From Herpetosiphonaceae bacterium (GTDB taxonomy: Bacteria > Chloroflexota > Chloroflexia > Chloroflexales > Kallotenuaceae), in assembly GCA_036374795.1 (NCBI GenBank), contig DASUTC010000048.1:1-37686 (forward strand): DNA of 37,686 nucleotides, given 5' to 3'. The notes beneath the pieces are model-generated. The model saw only the letters and a program-made list of their open reading frames with translations, was not told the origin of the DNA and made no database searches. Shown here piece by piece: positions 7,991 to 16,407 of the stretch (position 1 is the first letter of the stretch; the number at the start of each line of letters is the position of its first letter). The translations under genes and the position numbers were made by a program.

Positions 7991-8845
7991 CTACCCGTTG
8001 CGCTTCAGCCGCCCGGTGCGCTTGGCGAAGCGCTCAGCGGTGATAAAGACCCACAGGCCGGACGGCACCGCGATCAGACCGATGATCAGCAGCGGCAGCA
8101 CATACGCCTGCGCCAGGCTCAGGACGCTGGCATTTGCCAGCAGCGCCTCGCGCATCCCGGCCAGCACATAGTACGCGGGTGAGAGCAGGCTGATCGTCTG
8201 CATCCAGCCCGGCAAGACCGCGATTGGAAAGTACACGCCCGACACCAGCAGGATCAGCGCTTTAATCACGTTGGTCATCTGCGCGCCGCGCTCAGGAAAG
8301 AGCAGCGGCAGCACCGCCGCGAAGATGCCCATGCCCACAAACGAGAGGCTGCCGACGATCAGCAGCACCATCGCGCCGACAAAGTTGGCCTGCGCCAGGC
8401 TGACATCAAAGAAGAACGAGACTACGGCCAGAATGACCGCCGTGTGCAGCACGCCGTACAGGATCGCGAAGAGCGTCGCGCCCAGCAGATGCGTCAGCCG
8501 CGAGATCGGAGCCATGAAGGTGTACTCGATCGTGCCTTCCCAGCGCTCCCAGGTGATCGTTTCGCTGATCGCGTCGAAGACCACCGCCAGATAGTTCCAG
8601 ACCAGCGTTCCAACCAGCAGGTACAGGATGAACGCATCGACCTTCGCCGACGTGAACTCGACGCCGGTAATTTCGGGCGATGCCTTGGCGATGAACGTGA
8701 TCGACAGCGCGTTGACGATCGAGTAGAGCAGGAAGACAACCTCCCAGCCCCAGTAGCGCTTCACAAGGTTGATGTTGCGCTCGACAAACGCATACGATGC
8801 CTTCGTCTCGCGGAATAGCGAGCGTCCAAGTCCAGCTACAGTCAT
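7991..8845 (-). CDS. ABC-2 type transporter permease
   Basis: The membrane half of an ABC exporter of the ABC-2/DrrB type, with about six transmembrane segments (VVFLLYSIVNALSI, FILYLLVGTLVWNYL, AILYGVLHTAVILAVV, VGAMVLLIVGSLSFVGMG, and two C-terminal). The motif WERWEGTIEYTFMAP is typical of ABC-2 permeases. The start at 8845 has GGAG 6 nt upstream. The 284 aa length is normal. No ATPase is adjacent. The only ABC ATPase in the window lies 6.7 kb upstream on the same strand (15520-16407) at the head of the same gene string, so it is the likely partner. A GGGCTC/GAGCCC hairpin (8859-8875) sits just before the ribosome site. The cargo is unknown: drugs, lipids or peptides. Confidence 0.9.
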   Translation of the reverse strand: MTVAGLGRSLFRETKASYAFVERNINLVKRYWGWEVVFLLYSIVNALSITFIAKASPEITGVEFTSAKVDAFILYLLVGTLVWNYLAVVFDAISETITWERWEGTIEYTFMAPISRLTHLLGATLFAILYGVLHTAVILAVVSFFFDVSLAQANFVGAMVLLIVGSLSFVGMGIFAAVLPLLFPERGAQMTNVIKALILLVSGVYFPIAVLPGWMQTISLLSPAYYVLAGMREALLANASVLSLAQAYVLPLLIIGLIAVPSGLWVFITAERFAKRTGRLKRNG

Positions 8846-8916
8846 ACAGATCTCCAAGGGGCTCAGGCAGAGCCCTGCGTGATACGTTCTCGATTGAGCG
8901 GGCACAACCGCGCGAT

Positions 8917-9450
8917 CTAGCGGTTGCGCCGCGCCTCCCACTCCGAGCGCAGCATGCCCATGAGCACTACGTCGTAGTAGGAGCCGTTAAAATAGGCCTG
9001 CTCGCGCAGACGGCCTTCTTCGACAAAGCCTACCGCGCGGTAGCAGCGGATCGCCCGCTCGTTGACCGACCACGTTTCGAGCCAGATGCGGCGGAAGTTT
9101 TGCACCAGAAAGGCCCAGCGCAGCAGCACGTCGATCGCGTCGCGTCCGTAGCCTTTGCCGAGGTAGTCGCGCTCGTAGATCGCAATGCCGAACGCCGACG
9201 CGCCGATCCGTCGATCGCGATGATGCAGCCCCACTGAGCCGATCACCTTGCCGTCGACCTCGATCACGAACCAGCTTCGATCTTCGTTCTCGACATGTTT
9301 ATCAAAGTCCTTCTCGATCGTCGCCAGCGGGATCGGCTGCCAGTTGCCGTCGGCCAGCAGCACCAGATCGAGATCGCGCTCCAGCGCGTGCAAGGTTTTA
9401 AGATCGTCACGCTCGACAGCGCGCAAGAGTACTTTTTCGCCTCGTAACAT
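8917..9450 (-). CDS. GNAT acetyltransferase, RimJ/RimL-like (third single-domain copy)
   Basis: A 177-aa single-domain acetyltransferase. The acetyl-CoA site is in the YLGKGYGRDAIDVLLRWAF region, followed by LETWSVNERAIRCYRAVGF, typical of the RimJ/RimL/SpeG branch. Members acetylate protein N-termini, polyamines or small amines; the substrate here is unknown. The start at 9450 has GGAG 6 nt upstream and lies only 2 nt past the stop of the preceding GNAT gene, so the two are probably translationally coupled. Large parts match the neighbouring 9453-9995 product (for example GFVEEGR and LLRWAF), showing they arose by duplication. Confidence 0.92.
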   Translation of the reverse strand: MLRGEKVLLRAVERDDLKTLHALERDLDLVLLADGNWQPIPLATIEKDFDKHVENEDRSWFVIEVDGKVIGSVGLHHRDRRIGASAFGIAIYERDYLGKGYGRDAIDVLLRWAFLVQNFRRIWLETWSVNERAIRCYRAVGFVEEGRLREQAYFNGSYYDVVLMGMLRSEWEARRNR

Positions 9451-9452
9451 GT

Positions 9453-9995
9453 TCAGCTCCCTGAATGGCGCTCCAGCCATTCGCGGCGCAGCACGCCCAT
9501 CTGGACGGTATCGATATGTTTGCCCGCAACCCAGATGGCCTCGCGCATGCGTCCTTCCTCGACAAAGCCCGCCGCCCGGTAGCAGCGCAGCGCGCGCTCG
9601 TTCGTCGCCCACGTCTCCAGCGAGATCCGATGGTAGTTTTCGATCACAAACGCCCAGCGCAGCAGCGTGCGGAGCGCGTCGCGTCCGTAGCCTCGTCCAA
9701 GCTGCTCGCCGTGCAGCACGATCCCAAGCCAGGCGTGCTGCGAGCGCCGGTCGATGTGCTTGAGCGAGATCGAGCCGATACAGCGTCCATCGTGATCGAC
9801 CGCAAAATGAACTTCGCTGTCCGGCGAGGCGTTCTGGATGAAGTGCCAGCGCTGACGCGCCGCCTCAGCCGTATAAGGCACCCACGTACCCCTTCCCAAC
9901 AGCGCTACCTCGACGTTGTAGGCCATCATTCGATACCAGGCGTCGAAGTCCTCCTCGCGGAAAGGCCGCAGGATGATATGCTCACCCTTCAGCAT
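9453..9995 (-). CDS. GNAT acetyltransferase, RimJ/RimL-like (second single-domain copy)
   Basis: A 180-aa single-domain acetyltransferase, paralogous to the next gene. The acetyl-CoA motif is QLGRGYGRDALRTLLRWAF, with LETWATNERALRCYRAAGF after it. The ATG at 9995 (MLKGEHIILRPF) aligns with the paralogue start (MLRGEKVLLRAV) and has AGGAG 9 nt upstream; an ATG two codons earlier (10001) would be only 3 nt from that site. Its 5' end overlaps the 3' end of the upstream GNAT gene by 14 nt, a sign of one operon. The substrate is unknown. Confidence 0.92.
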   Translation of the reverse strand: MLKGEHIILRPFREEDFDAWYRMMAYNVEVALLGRGTWVPYTAEAARQRWHFIQNASPDSEVHFAVDHDGRCIGSISLKHIDRRSQHAWLGIVLHGEQLGRGYGRDALRTLLRWAFVIENYHRISLETWATNERALRCYRAAGFVEEGRMREAIWVAGKHIDTVQMGVLRREWLERHSGS

Positions 9996-10587
9996 TGCCA
10001 TGTTCTCCTAGCAACCTGACCATCCCGCTCATCCGCGATAGGTCAAGCTCATCGCGCGTCACATCCATCAGCACCCTGTCGTAGCGCTCGCCGCCGATAC
10101 AATAGCTCTTGCGCCAGCGGCCCACCTCGCGAAAGCCAGCCCTGCGATACGCCCGATGCCCGCGCTCGTTGAATGCGACAAACCACAGACAGATGCTGGA
10201 TAGATTTTTGAAAAAGCAGCCGTACTCCGCCATCAGCCGTACCGCCTCGGAGCCGTAGCCGCAGCCCCACGCCGTCTTATCGCCGATCAGAATGCCTAGC
10301 TCGGCGCTACCGTGCGCGTGGTCGATATGCATCAGCGACACCGAGCCGATGATCCGCTGCGTCTCGCGCACGACGATGCCAAACACCACCTGATCGGTCT
10401 GCCTGGCAAGGTTGTCGTACCACTCCTGCTCCTGCTCGATCCGAAAGAAGGTGCCAACCATGCCCAGGTAGGCCGTCGTCTCCAGGTCGTTGAACCATGC
10501 CGTCATCAGCGGCACGTCCTCTTTGAGCAGGGTAGTTAAGAAAATGCGTGTTCCAGGCACAATCTCAGGCCGAGTCGTGGGTGTCAT
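9982..10587 (-). CDS. GNAT acetyltransferase, RimJ/RimL-like (first single-domain copy)
   Basis: A 201-aa acetyltransferase. The conserved core has the GSVSLMHIDHAHGSAELGI strand, the acetyl-CoA loop TAWGCGYGSEAVRLM and the segment FNERGHRAYRRAGF. It is more divergent from the two copies downstream than they are from each other. The start at 10587 has GGAG 6 nt upstream; a start five codons earlier lacks this. About 110 bp separate it from the double-GNAT gene before it, and it overlaps the next GNAT gene. The substrate is unknown. Confidence 0.92.
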   Translation of the reverse strand: MTPTTRPEIVPGTRIFLTTLLKEDVPLMTAWFNDLETTAYLGMVGTFFRIEQEQEWYDNLARQTDQVVFGIVVRETQRIIGSVSLMHIDHAHGSAELGILIGDKTAWGCGYGSEAVRLMAEYGCFFKNLSSICLWFVAFNERGHRAYRRAGFREVGRWRKSYCIGGERYDRVLMDVTRDELDLSRMSGMVRLLGEHGNAEG

Positions 10588-10696
10588 AGCTGGCTCCTTC
10601 ATCGCGCCCGGTACGCTTGGGGCGTTCCACAGCGGCTTGCAGATTTATAGACTCCGTCGCAGCGTATGGCATACGCCGCATGAGCACCGCACTGCG

Positions 10697-11656
10697 CTAG
10701 ATCGCTTTGTCAAAGGCGATCGATGTGCGGTACTCGCGGAAGCCAGCCGATTCGTAGAGTCGGGTTGCGCCCGTGGGACTATCCGCATCCACGCCAAGCA
10801 GCGCCGTATCCAGACCATCCGCCGCGAGTCGCCGCAGGCCAGCCAGCAGCATCGCGCGGCCCAATCCAAGCTTGCGATACCCCCGGCGCGTGCCCAGCAG
10901 CGAGATCAAGCCTTCGTGGCGGCTTGTGCGCTTGTTCTGCTCAGGGTTGATCAGGCACTTGCAGAACGCCGCAAAGGTGCCATCCGCCGCCACCGCGATC
11001 AGGTCATCCTCAGCGCGGTAGTGCGACTCGGTCAGCCAGTGCATGCGCTGCTCGACCGTCAGATCGTGATGGTTCCAGTGGTCGATGAACGACAGGTTGA
11101 ACATGTCCACCCACGCGGGCACTTCGTGCGGCCCGGCCAGGTGCCGCAGCGTAAAGCCCGCCGGAAACTCCGGCTCCGGCAGCGGCTCGGAGAGCGGGCG
11201 CGTCATATCCAGAAAATAGCGTACCGGCCTGAATCCATGCTGCTCCAGCATCGCGATCCGATCGACATTGGTCGAGATCGAGCCGGTCCGCAGCACGACC
11301 GTGACGCCGCGCTGCCGCCCAACCTCACGCAGCCGCGCGCTCGCCCAGGTGAATATCTCCGTCTCGACGCCGCAGCCGCGCGCGGCAGGATGCACCCTGA
11401 ACCACACGTAGCCCGTCAGATCATCGCCGAGCAGCGGAATACCGATCTGCGCATATCCAATCAGCGCCCCATCGGCATCTGCCCACAGACTAACGTCGCG
11501 GACCAGATCGAGCGTCGGGTCGCTTAGCTCCTCGCGCTTCTCGGCGATCGACGTGCCGAAATCCATCTTATCGACCGCCTCACAGGCGTTGATCAGATCG
11601 ACGATGTGCGGCAGATCATCCTCGCCCACGTAGGGGCGCATCGTTAGTGTCGCCAC
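10697..11656 (-). CDS. Double-GNAT acetyltransferase (second tandem copy)
   Basis: A 319-aa protein made of two GNAT folds in one chain, the architecture of mycothiol synthase MshD. The C-terminal domain has the stronger acetyl-CoA motif (LLGTRRGYRKLGLGRAMLL). The N-terminal domain is more degenerate (VHPAARGCGVETEIF). It is clearly paralogous to the adjacent 11690-12670 product, sharing NLSFIDHWNHH and LIAVAADGTFAAFC. The GTG at 11656 is chosen for GGAG 6 nt upstream; an upstream GTG at 11677 lacks a ribosome site. Mycothiol is not known outside Actinobacteria, so the MshD likeness is one of shape only and the substrate is unknown. Confidence 0.9.
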   Translation of the reverse strand: MATLTMRPYVGEDDLPHIVDLINACEAVDKMDFGTSIAEKREELSDPTLDLVRDVSLWADADGALIGYAQIGIPLLGDDLTGYVWFRVHPAARGCGVETEIFTWASARLREVGRQRGVTVVLRTGSISTNVDRIAMLEQHGFRPVRYFLDMTRPLSEPLPEPEFPAGFTLRHLAGPHEVPAWVDMFNLSFIDHWNHHDLTVEQRMHWLTESHYRAEDDLIAVAADGTFAAFCKCLINPEQNKRTSRHEGLISLLGTRRGYRKLGLGRAMLLAGLRRLAADGLDTALLGVDADSPTGATRLYESAGFREYRTSIAFDKAI

Positions 11657-11689
11657 AGTCAGCTCCAGGTTATGCACAAATTGATCGTG

Positions 11690-12670
11690 TTAGGCGGCGT
11701 CGAGCTTCAGATCCCTGGTAAACTTGGCCCAGGTCTGCACGCGATCGAAGCCCGCCGCCTCATACAGCCGGGTTGCCCCGGTCAGGCTTTGCGCGTCCAC
11801 GCCGAGCCTGACGGTTTTCATGCCGCACGCCTGCAAGCGGTGCAGGCCACTCAGCAAGATCCCACGGCCAAGCCCGATTCGGCGAAAGCCGCGCCGCGTG
11901 CCGAGCAGGTGAACCCAGCCGAGGCCTTGCCCGGTGCGCTCGTTCTCGGTCGGGTCGAACCCGGCCCAGCAGAACGCCGCGAAGGTGCCGTCCGCCGCCA
12001 CCGCGATCAGATTGAGTTCGGGGTGATAGTCGGGATCGCTAAACCACGTCTGCCAGCGCTCAAGCGTCAGCGGATGGTGATTCCAGTGGTCGATGAACGA
12101 CAGATTGAACATCTCCACCCAGGCCGCGCCATCCTCCGCGCTAACCTCGCGGAGCGTAAATCCAGCGGGAAGCTGCGCCTCCGGCAGCTCATCGAGCGGA
12201 CGAGCCATCACCAGGGTGTAGCGCTCGATGCTCAGGCCGTGGCGCTCCATCAGCGCCAACTCCTCGTGCTGCGTATCGCGCACCGCGCAGCCCAGCCTGG
12301 CCGGTAGCCCGCGCTCGCGGCTGAGATCGCGGAGTCGCTCCTCGGCCCAGGCGATGATCTGCGACTCAAGGCCGCGCTGCCGGTGTTCGGGATGGACCTG
12401 ATATACCAGGCGGCTCTGGATCTCGTCGGCTGAGTTGGGCGTCCAGATCTGCCCAAAGCCGATCAGCGCGCCGTCGGCATCTTCCCACAGGCGTACGTTG
12501 CGCTCGGTGTCGAGCCAGGGATCGGCGAACTCCACGCGCAGTTGATTGACAGAGGTACCCTCGCCCACCTGATCGACCGCCTCGCAGGTATTCCACAGCT
12601 CGACGATCGCGGGAAAATCGGCCTCGCCAGCAAACGGACGCGCCGACAGTTGGACATCTATCATCGTCAT
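11690..12670 (-). CDS. Double-GNAT acetyltransferase (first tandem copy)
   Basis: A 326-aa protein with two GNAT folds. The N-terminal domain contains VHPEHRQRGLESQIIAW and the C-terminal domain LLGTRRGFRRIGLGRGILL followed by GATRLYEAAGF. Sequence and order match the next gene throughout, so the pair is a tandem duplication. The start at 12670 has GAGG 7 nt upstream and lies 28 nt past the rsgA stop. In such proteins one domain is usually catalytic and the other structural; here the C-terminal domain looks the active one. The substrate is unknown. Confidence 0.91.
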   Translation of the reverse strand: MTMIDVQLSARPFAGEADFPAIVELWNTCEAVDQVGEGTSVNQLRVEFADPWLDTERNVRLWEDADGALIGFGQIWTPNSADEIQSRLVYQVHPEHRQRGLESQIIAWAEERLRDLSRERGLPARLGCAVRDTQHEELALMERHGLSIERYTLVMARPLDELPEAQLPAGFTLREVSAEDGAAWVEMFNLSFIDHWNHHPLTLERWQTWFSDPDYHPELNLIAVAADGTFAAFCWAGFDPTENERTGQGLGWVHLLGTRRGFRRIGLGRGILLSGLHRLQACGMKTVRLGVDAQSLTGATRLYEAAGFDRVQTWAKFTRDLKLDAA

Positions 12671-12698
12671 AGGTCATCCTCTATTGGCTATCGATCGT

Positions 12699-13625
12699 TT
12701 AGCGCGCCACTGCCACCGTAGCCAGCTCCTCACGCAGGCGGACATAGCTGTCGTAGCGCATCTCGTCAATCGCGCCTTGATTCATCGCCTCACGAACCGC
12801 ACAGTCTGGCTCGTGGAGATGGCTGCACGGCTGGAAGTAGCACTCCTCGATGTACGGACGAAACTCGCGAAAGCCCCAGTCCAGCTCGCTCGGCGGCACC
12901 TGCCACAGGCCCAGCTCACGAATCCCAGGCGTGTCCGCCACATAGCCGCCGCCGACCAGCGGGATCAGCTCAGGCGCGACGGTGGTATGCCGTCCTTTGT
13001 TGAGGTTCGCGCCCGCGCTGCTGACCGCGCCCGTGCGCAGCGCCAGGCCGGGCTGGACCGCGTTGAGCAGGCTGGACTTGCCCACGCCCGACGGCCCGCT
13101 GAGCGCCGAGATTTTGCCAGTCAGCCGCGCCCGTAGCTCGTCCACACCCACTCCCTGCCGTGCGCTGGTAAACAGAACCGTGTAGCCAATCGCCTGGTAC
13201 GGCGCGAACAAGGCCGCTACGTCGTCGCGGGAGCGCAGATCGCATTTATTGGCGACGATCACTACGTCGAGATCGTTCAGCTCGGCGTTGATCACGTATC
13301 GGTCGAGCATCCGCAGATGTGGCTCTGGCTGAGCGACAGCAAAGACCGCCACGAGTTGATCGAGATTGGCGACAAGAACGTCTTCCTTCCAGATGCCTTT
13401 CGGCCCCGCCGCGCGCCGCGCCAGCTTCGACTGACGGGGCAGCACCTCTTCGATCGCGCCTTCGCCGGGCATCGTCGGCGTGACGCGCACCGCATCGCCA
13501 AGCGTCGCAATATCGCTGGCAACCCGGCTCTTCTTCAGTCGTCCGCGCAGCGTGCAGCGCAGCGTCGTCTCATCCGTCGCCACCCAGAAAAACCCACTTT
13601 GGGCCTTCACTACCGTTCCTATCAT
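12699..13625 (-). CDS. rsgA: Ribosome small subunit-dependent GTPase RsgA
   Basis: RsgA is a late 30S assembly factor that hydrolyses GTP when bound to the small ribosomal subunit. The order of GTPase motifs is permuted as expected: NKCD (126-129), then the P-loop GPSGVGKSS (177-185), then DTPG (231-234). An OB-fold precedes them. The C-terminal zinc site C-x4-C-x-H-x5-C is complete (C262, C267, H269, C275). The start at 13625 has GGAG 6 nt upstream. The open frame upstream of it is only translated repeat. The 308 aa length is usual. It is set inside a run of acetyltransferase genes, between an Eis-like gene and two double-GNAT genes, with a repeat element in front. Confidence 0.96.
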   Translation of the reverse strand: MIGTVVKAQSGFFWVATDETTLRCTLRGRLKKSRVASDIATLGDAVRVTPTMPGEGAIEEVLPRQSKLARRAAGPKGIWKEDVLVANLDQLVAVFAVAQPEPHLRMLDRYVINAELNDLDVVIVANKCDLRSRDDVAALFAPYQAIGYTVLFTSARQGVGVDELRARLTGKISALSGPSGVGKSSLLNAVQPGLALRTGAVSSAGANLNKGRHTTVAPELIPLVGGGYVADTPGIRELGLWQVPPSELDWGFREFRPYIEECYFQPCSHLHEPDCAVREAMNQGAIDEMRYDSYVRLREELATVAVAR

Positions 13626-13651
13626 GCGGTTCTCCTGAACAACATTACGAG

Positions 13652-13733
13652 TTTCAAGTTCCAAGTTTCGAGTTCCAAGTTCCAAGTTTCAAGCTTCGAG
13701 CTATTCCCTTGTTCCTTTATTCCTTTGTTCTCC
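13652..13733. repeat. Composite heptad-repeat element upstream of rsgA
   Basis: Seven perfect-register heptads of the TTCCAAG/TTTCAAG/TTTCGAG type fill 13652-13700. A TTGTTCC/TTTATTCC/TTTGTTC run follows to about 13733. The block order and orientation match the lipB-lipA element, without the CCCCTGA block. It lies downstream of the Eis-like gene and upstream of rsgA on the minus strand. Confidence 0.8.
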
Positions 13734-13750
13734 GTCGACCTGGCAGCACC

Positions 13751-14950
13751 CTAGCTAAAGTACGCCGCAAACGACCAGTGCGGATAGTCTTCGGGAAACA
13801 GCACCTCGATCAGCCGCTGCGCCTCGCTGCCATAGACGAACACGCCCGACAGACCAAGCAGATCCCCGATCGGTTGGTAGCCTGCAATCAGCGGGCCGAG
13901 CGCGTGGAACGGCAGCGTGACCACGTTCGGCGGAGTGCCCTCCACCAGCTCCACCCGCCCATGATCGGCATGCAGCGTTGCCCGCCCAACCGGCGACTCC
14001 AGCCGCACGTCGCTGCGACGCGCGGCGAACTCGGAGCGTGCCACGCGCCGCTGTAGCTCAGGCAGGATCGCCTGGAGCAGCGCAGGCAGGTCCAGCACGC
14101 GCACCATGCCAGCGCCCCCACCTGATCCGACGCACACATGCGCGCCGCGCCTGAAGGCTAACCGGCTCCAACGATTATCGGGTGTTGCCGTAGCTCGGAT
14201 CTCGGTGACACCGCGCTCACGCGCCAGGTAGAGCAGCCGGTCGAAGAGCGCCTGCGCCGCGCCGCCGTCCATCGCCGCGATCTCGCCGACATGCAGGCGC
14301 TCCGCCTCTGCCGTAATCCGCGCATAGCCCCGGATCACACCAGCCGGATCGATCGCCACCTCGATCGTCGTGTTGGACTTGTAAGGCCGCCACTCCCACG
14401 GCTGATCGGAGCGAACCTCGGCCAGCGTTGTCGCTGCGGTTTCGGCGTTGTAGACCTGCATCAGCGCAGGCACATCGGCGGGCGTGTAGGATCGCAGCGT
14501 GTAGGCTTTATCGCCAAACGGCTGGAGGCTGGCCGGAATGTGAACGGTGTAGCTTTTGATCCCTGGCGCGTAGCCGTAGCGCGGATAGAGCCAGGTGTGC
14601 CCCCACAGCATCGACAGGTGAAAGCCGTGGGTCCGTGCCCAATCGAGCGCATCGCGCATCAGCGCCGAGCCGACTCCGGTGTTCTGATGAGCCTGCGCGG
14701 TAGCCAGCGGCGCGACGATCGCGCAGCGCACCTGAGCCGTCCCGATATGTACCAGCCGATCGATCAGGCCGATCATGCCGACGATCTGCCCGTCGCGCTC
14801 GAAAACACGCAGATGTTCGGGATGAAAGCGAGGATCTTCCCGCACCGTCGCGGCGGTGATGACCCAGGCTTCATCGCCGGGCTCGAAGGTCTGCCTCACC
14901 AGCTCGATGATCTGATCGTACTCTGCGGGACGCGCCGGACGAATGCTCAT
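13751..14950 (-). CDS. Eis-like GNAT acetyltransferase with SCP2-type C-terminal domain
   Basis: A 399-aa protein of the Eis family, whose best-known members acetylate aminoglycosides at several positions. The N-terminal GNAT domain has the acetyl-CoA loop near QNTGVGSALMRDAL and the family signature LWGHTWLYPRYGY. A second GNAT-like domain (about 150-285) and a sterol-carrier-like C-terminal domain (about 290-399, with the LFPEDYPHWSFAAYFS end) follow. The start at 14950 has GAGG 6 nt upstream and is 3 nt past the preceding stop, so it is coupled to the membrane-protein gene. Resistance to a drug is a reasonable guess for this family, but proteins, peptides or other amines are also known or possible substrates. 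Confidence 0.9.
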   Translation of the reverse strand: MSIRPARPAEYDQIIELVRQTFEPGDEAWVITAATVREDPRFHPEHLRVFERDGQIVGMIGLIDRLVHIGTAQVRCAIVAPLATAQAHQNTGVGSALMRDALDWARTHGFHLSMLWGHTWLYPRYGYAPGIKSYTVHIPASLQPFGDKAYTLRSYTPADVPALMQVYNAETAATTLAEVRSDQPWEWRPYKSNTTIEVAIDPAGVIRGYARITAEAERLHVGEIAAMDGGAAQALFDRLLYLARERGVTEIRATATPDNRWSRLAFRRGAHVCVGSGGGAGMVRVLDLPALLQAILPELQRRVARSEFAARRSDVRLESPVGRATLHADHGRVELVEGTPPNVVTLPFHALGPLIAGYQPIGDLLGLSGVFVYGSEAQRLIEVLFPEDYPHWSFAAYFS

Positions 14951-14953
14951 GCG

Positions 14954-15517
14954 CTACCTCACCTCTGCAAGACCAAGCCGCGACAGCTCACGCTTGAGCG
15001 GCTCGACCGTATTCACAATGAGCGGGATCGAGTCCCATCCATTGGGATTACTCCGAAAAAGCACCTGTGTCGTGTGAATATTTTTGCCGCCGAGCAGCAG
15101 CCGGAGCTGCTTCGTGGGCGCAAAGCCGCCATAGATATGCAGGCGTACCGGCTCTGCGTAGGTCATCTCCACCAGCAGGCCATTGCGCTCGACAACCTTC
15201 CAGGTTTCATCGGAGAAGCCAAGCGCCGCGTGCCGATAGCCCTGCTGGATCGTCTCGTTGAAGGCGGCGGCGATCGGCGCGAACGCTGGATTGCTTGGGT
15301 CTAGCTCCGTGCGCTGCCCGCGATCAACGATCGCGATCTGCCGGGGCTGCGCGTCGAACGACGATCGAAACCACAGCCAGTCGTCCGAGATCAGCGCCGC
15401 GTAGAGATAGTAGAATAAGACAATCCCAAGCGCGAGGATCGCGATCAGGCTGAGAAGATTGCCCAGACTAAAGCGGTTCTGAGGCTGCGTCGTGGATCGC
15501 TTGGCTGCGCGCGCCAT
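14954..15517 (-). CDS. Single-pass membrane protein of unknown function
   Basis: Not recognised. The 187-aa protein has a short basic N-terminus, one transmembrane segment (LLSLIAILALGIVLFYYLYA, about residues 21-40) and a roughly 145-residue domain predicted outside the membrane. The outer domain has no cysteines or clear catalytic motif. The gene is wedged between the ABC ATPase (2 nt upstream) and the Eis-like gene (3 nt downstream), so it belongs to the same transcript. It could be an accessory or sensing subunit of the exporter, which is an inference from position only. Confidence 0.85.
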   Translation of the reverse strand: MARAAKRSTTQPQNRFSLGNLLSLIAILALGIVLFYYLYAALISDDWLWFRSSFDAQPRQIAIVDRGQRTELDPSNPAFAPIAAAFNETIQQGYRHAALGFSDETWKVVERNGLLVEMTYAEPVRLHIYGGFAPTKQLRLLLGGKNIHTTQVLFRSNPNGWDSIPLIVNTVEPLKRELSRLGLAEVR

Positions 15518-15519
15518 CG

Positions 15520-16407
15520 CTAGTCTTCCTCTTCAATATCATCGTCGAGCGACCGACCGGTCAGCGCCAGGAACACGTCTTCCATCGTGGTCTGCCCGTT
15601 GCGTCCGTTTCGCGCGCCGACCATCTGCTTGAGGCCGTTGGGCGTATCCAGCGCCACAATCCGCCCGCCGTTGATGATCGCGATCCGGTCGCACAGCCGA
15701 TCGGCCTCATCCATATCGTGCGTCGTCAGAAACACGGTGGTGCCGTGCTCTTTACGCATCCGCTGGATAAACACCTGCACATCCTTCTTGGAGCGCGGGT
15801 CCAGGCCGGTGGTCGGCTCGTCGAGCAGCAGCAGCAGCGGCGAGGTCAGCAGGCCGCGCGCAATCGCCACCTTCTGCTGCATCCCCCGCGACATATGCTC
15901 CAGCGGCTCGACGAAGCGTTTTTCGCTCAGTCCAAGCTCCTGCAAGATCCGCAGCGCCTCGCGCCGGGCCTGAGCAGGCGGCAGCCCATACAGACGCGCG
16001 CCGTACATCAGGTTCTCGGCTGCGCTGAGCTTCTTGAAGAAGGATGCCTCGACGGATACGCGGTTGATCAGCCGCTTCACCGCTTTCTCATCGGCCTGGA
16101 CATCGTGCCCGAAGACCGTAATGCGGCCAGCGTCGGGGATCAGCAGCGTCGAGATCAGCCGGATCAACGTCGATTTACCGGAGCCGTTCGCGCCCAGCAG
16201 CCCAAAAATCTCACCCTGGCGGACGCCGAGGCTAATATGATCCACCGCTTTAACCGGCTCTTTGGCTGGTTGCCTGGCCCAGGGTAGTCGCGGCTTCTCG
16301 TCGCCGAAATATTTGACAACATCGTCAATCACCAGGGCCAGCGCATGAGCATCGACGTACGTCGAACGGGGTGCTTCATATGGGGCGTCAACGAGTGCAG
16401 CATTCAT
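15520..16407 (-). CDS. ABC transporter ATP-binding protein (DrrA/CcmA-like exporter ATPase)
   Basis: The energy-coupling half of an ABC-2 exporter. Walker A is GANGSGKST (72-80), the signature is MSRGMQQK (172-179), Walker B is LLLLLDEP (191-198) and the H-loop is in TTHDMDEAD. All are intact. The start at 16407 has GGAGG 8 nt upstream. This start overlaps the end of the small upstream ORF by 20 nt, pointing to translational coupling. The 295 aa length is normal for drug- or lipid-export ATPases of the DrrA type. The nearest ABC-2 permease (7991-8845) lies at the far end of the same run of genes. Confidence 0.95.
   Translation of the reverse strand: MNAALVDAPYEAPRSTYVDAHALALVIDDVVKYFGDEKPRLPWARQPAKEPVKAVDHISLGVRQGEIFGLLGANGSGKSTLIRLISTLLIPDAGRITVFGHDVQADEKAVKRLINRVSVEASFFKKLSAAENLMYGARLYGLPPAQARREALRILQELGLSEKRFVEPLEHMSRGMQQKVAIARGLLTSPLLLLLDEPTTGLDPRSKKDVQVFIQRMRKEHGTTVFLTTHDMDEADRLCDRIAIINGGRIVALDTPNGLKQMVGARNGRNGQTTMEDVFLALTGRSLDDDIEEED

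Noticed and set aside
10697-12670. Calling the double-GNAT proteins mycothiol synthase (mshD)
   Set aside because: Only the two-domain layout supports it; no other mycothiol gene is seen, and the lineage is not expected to make mycothiol.
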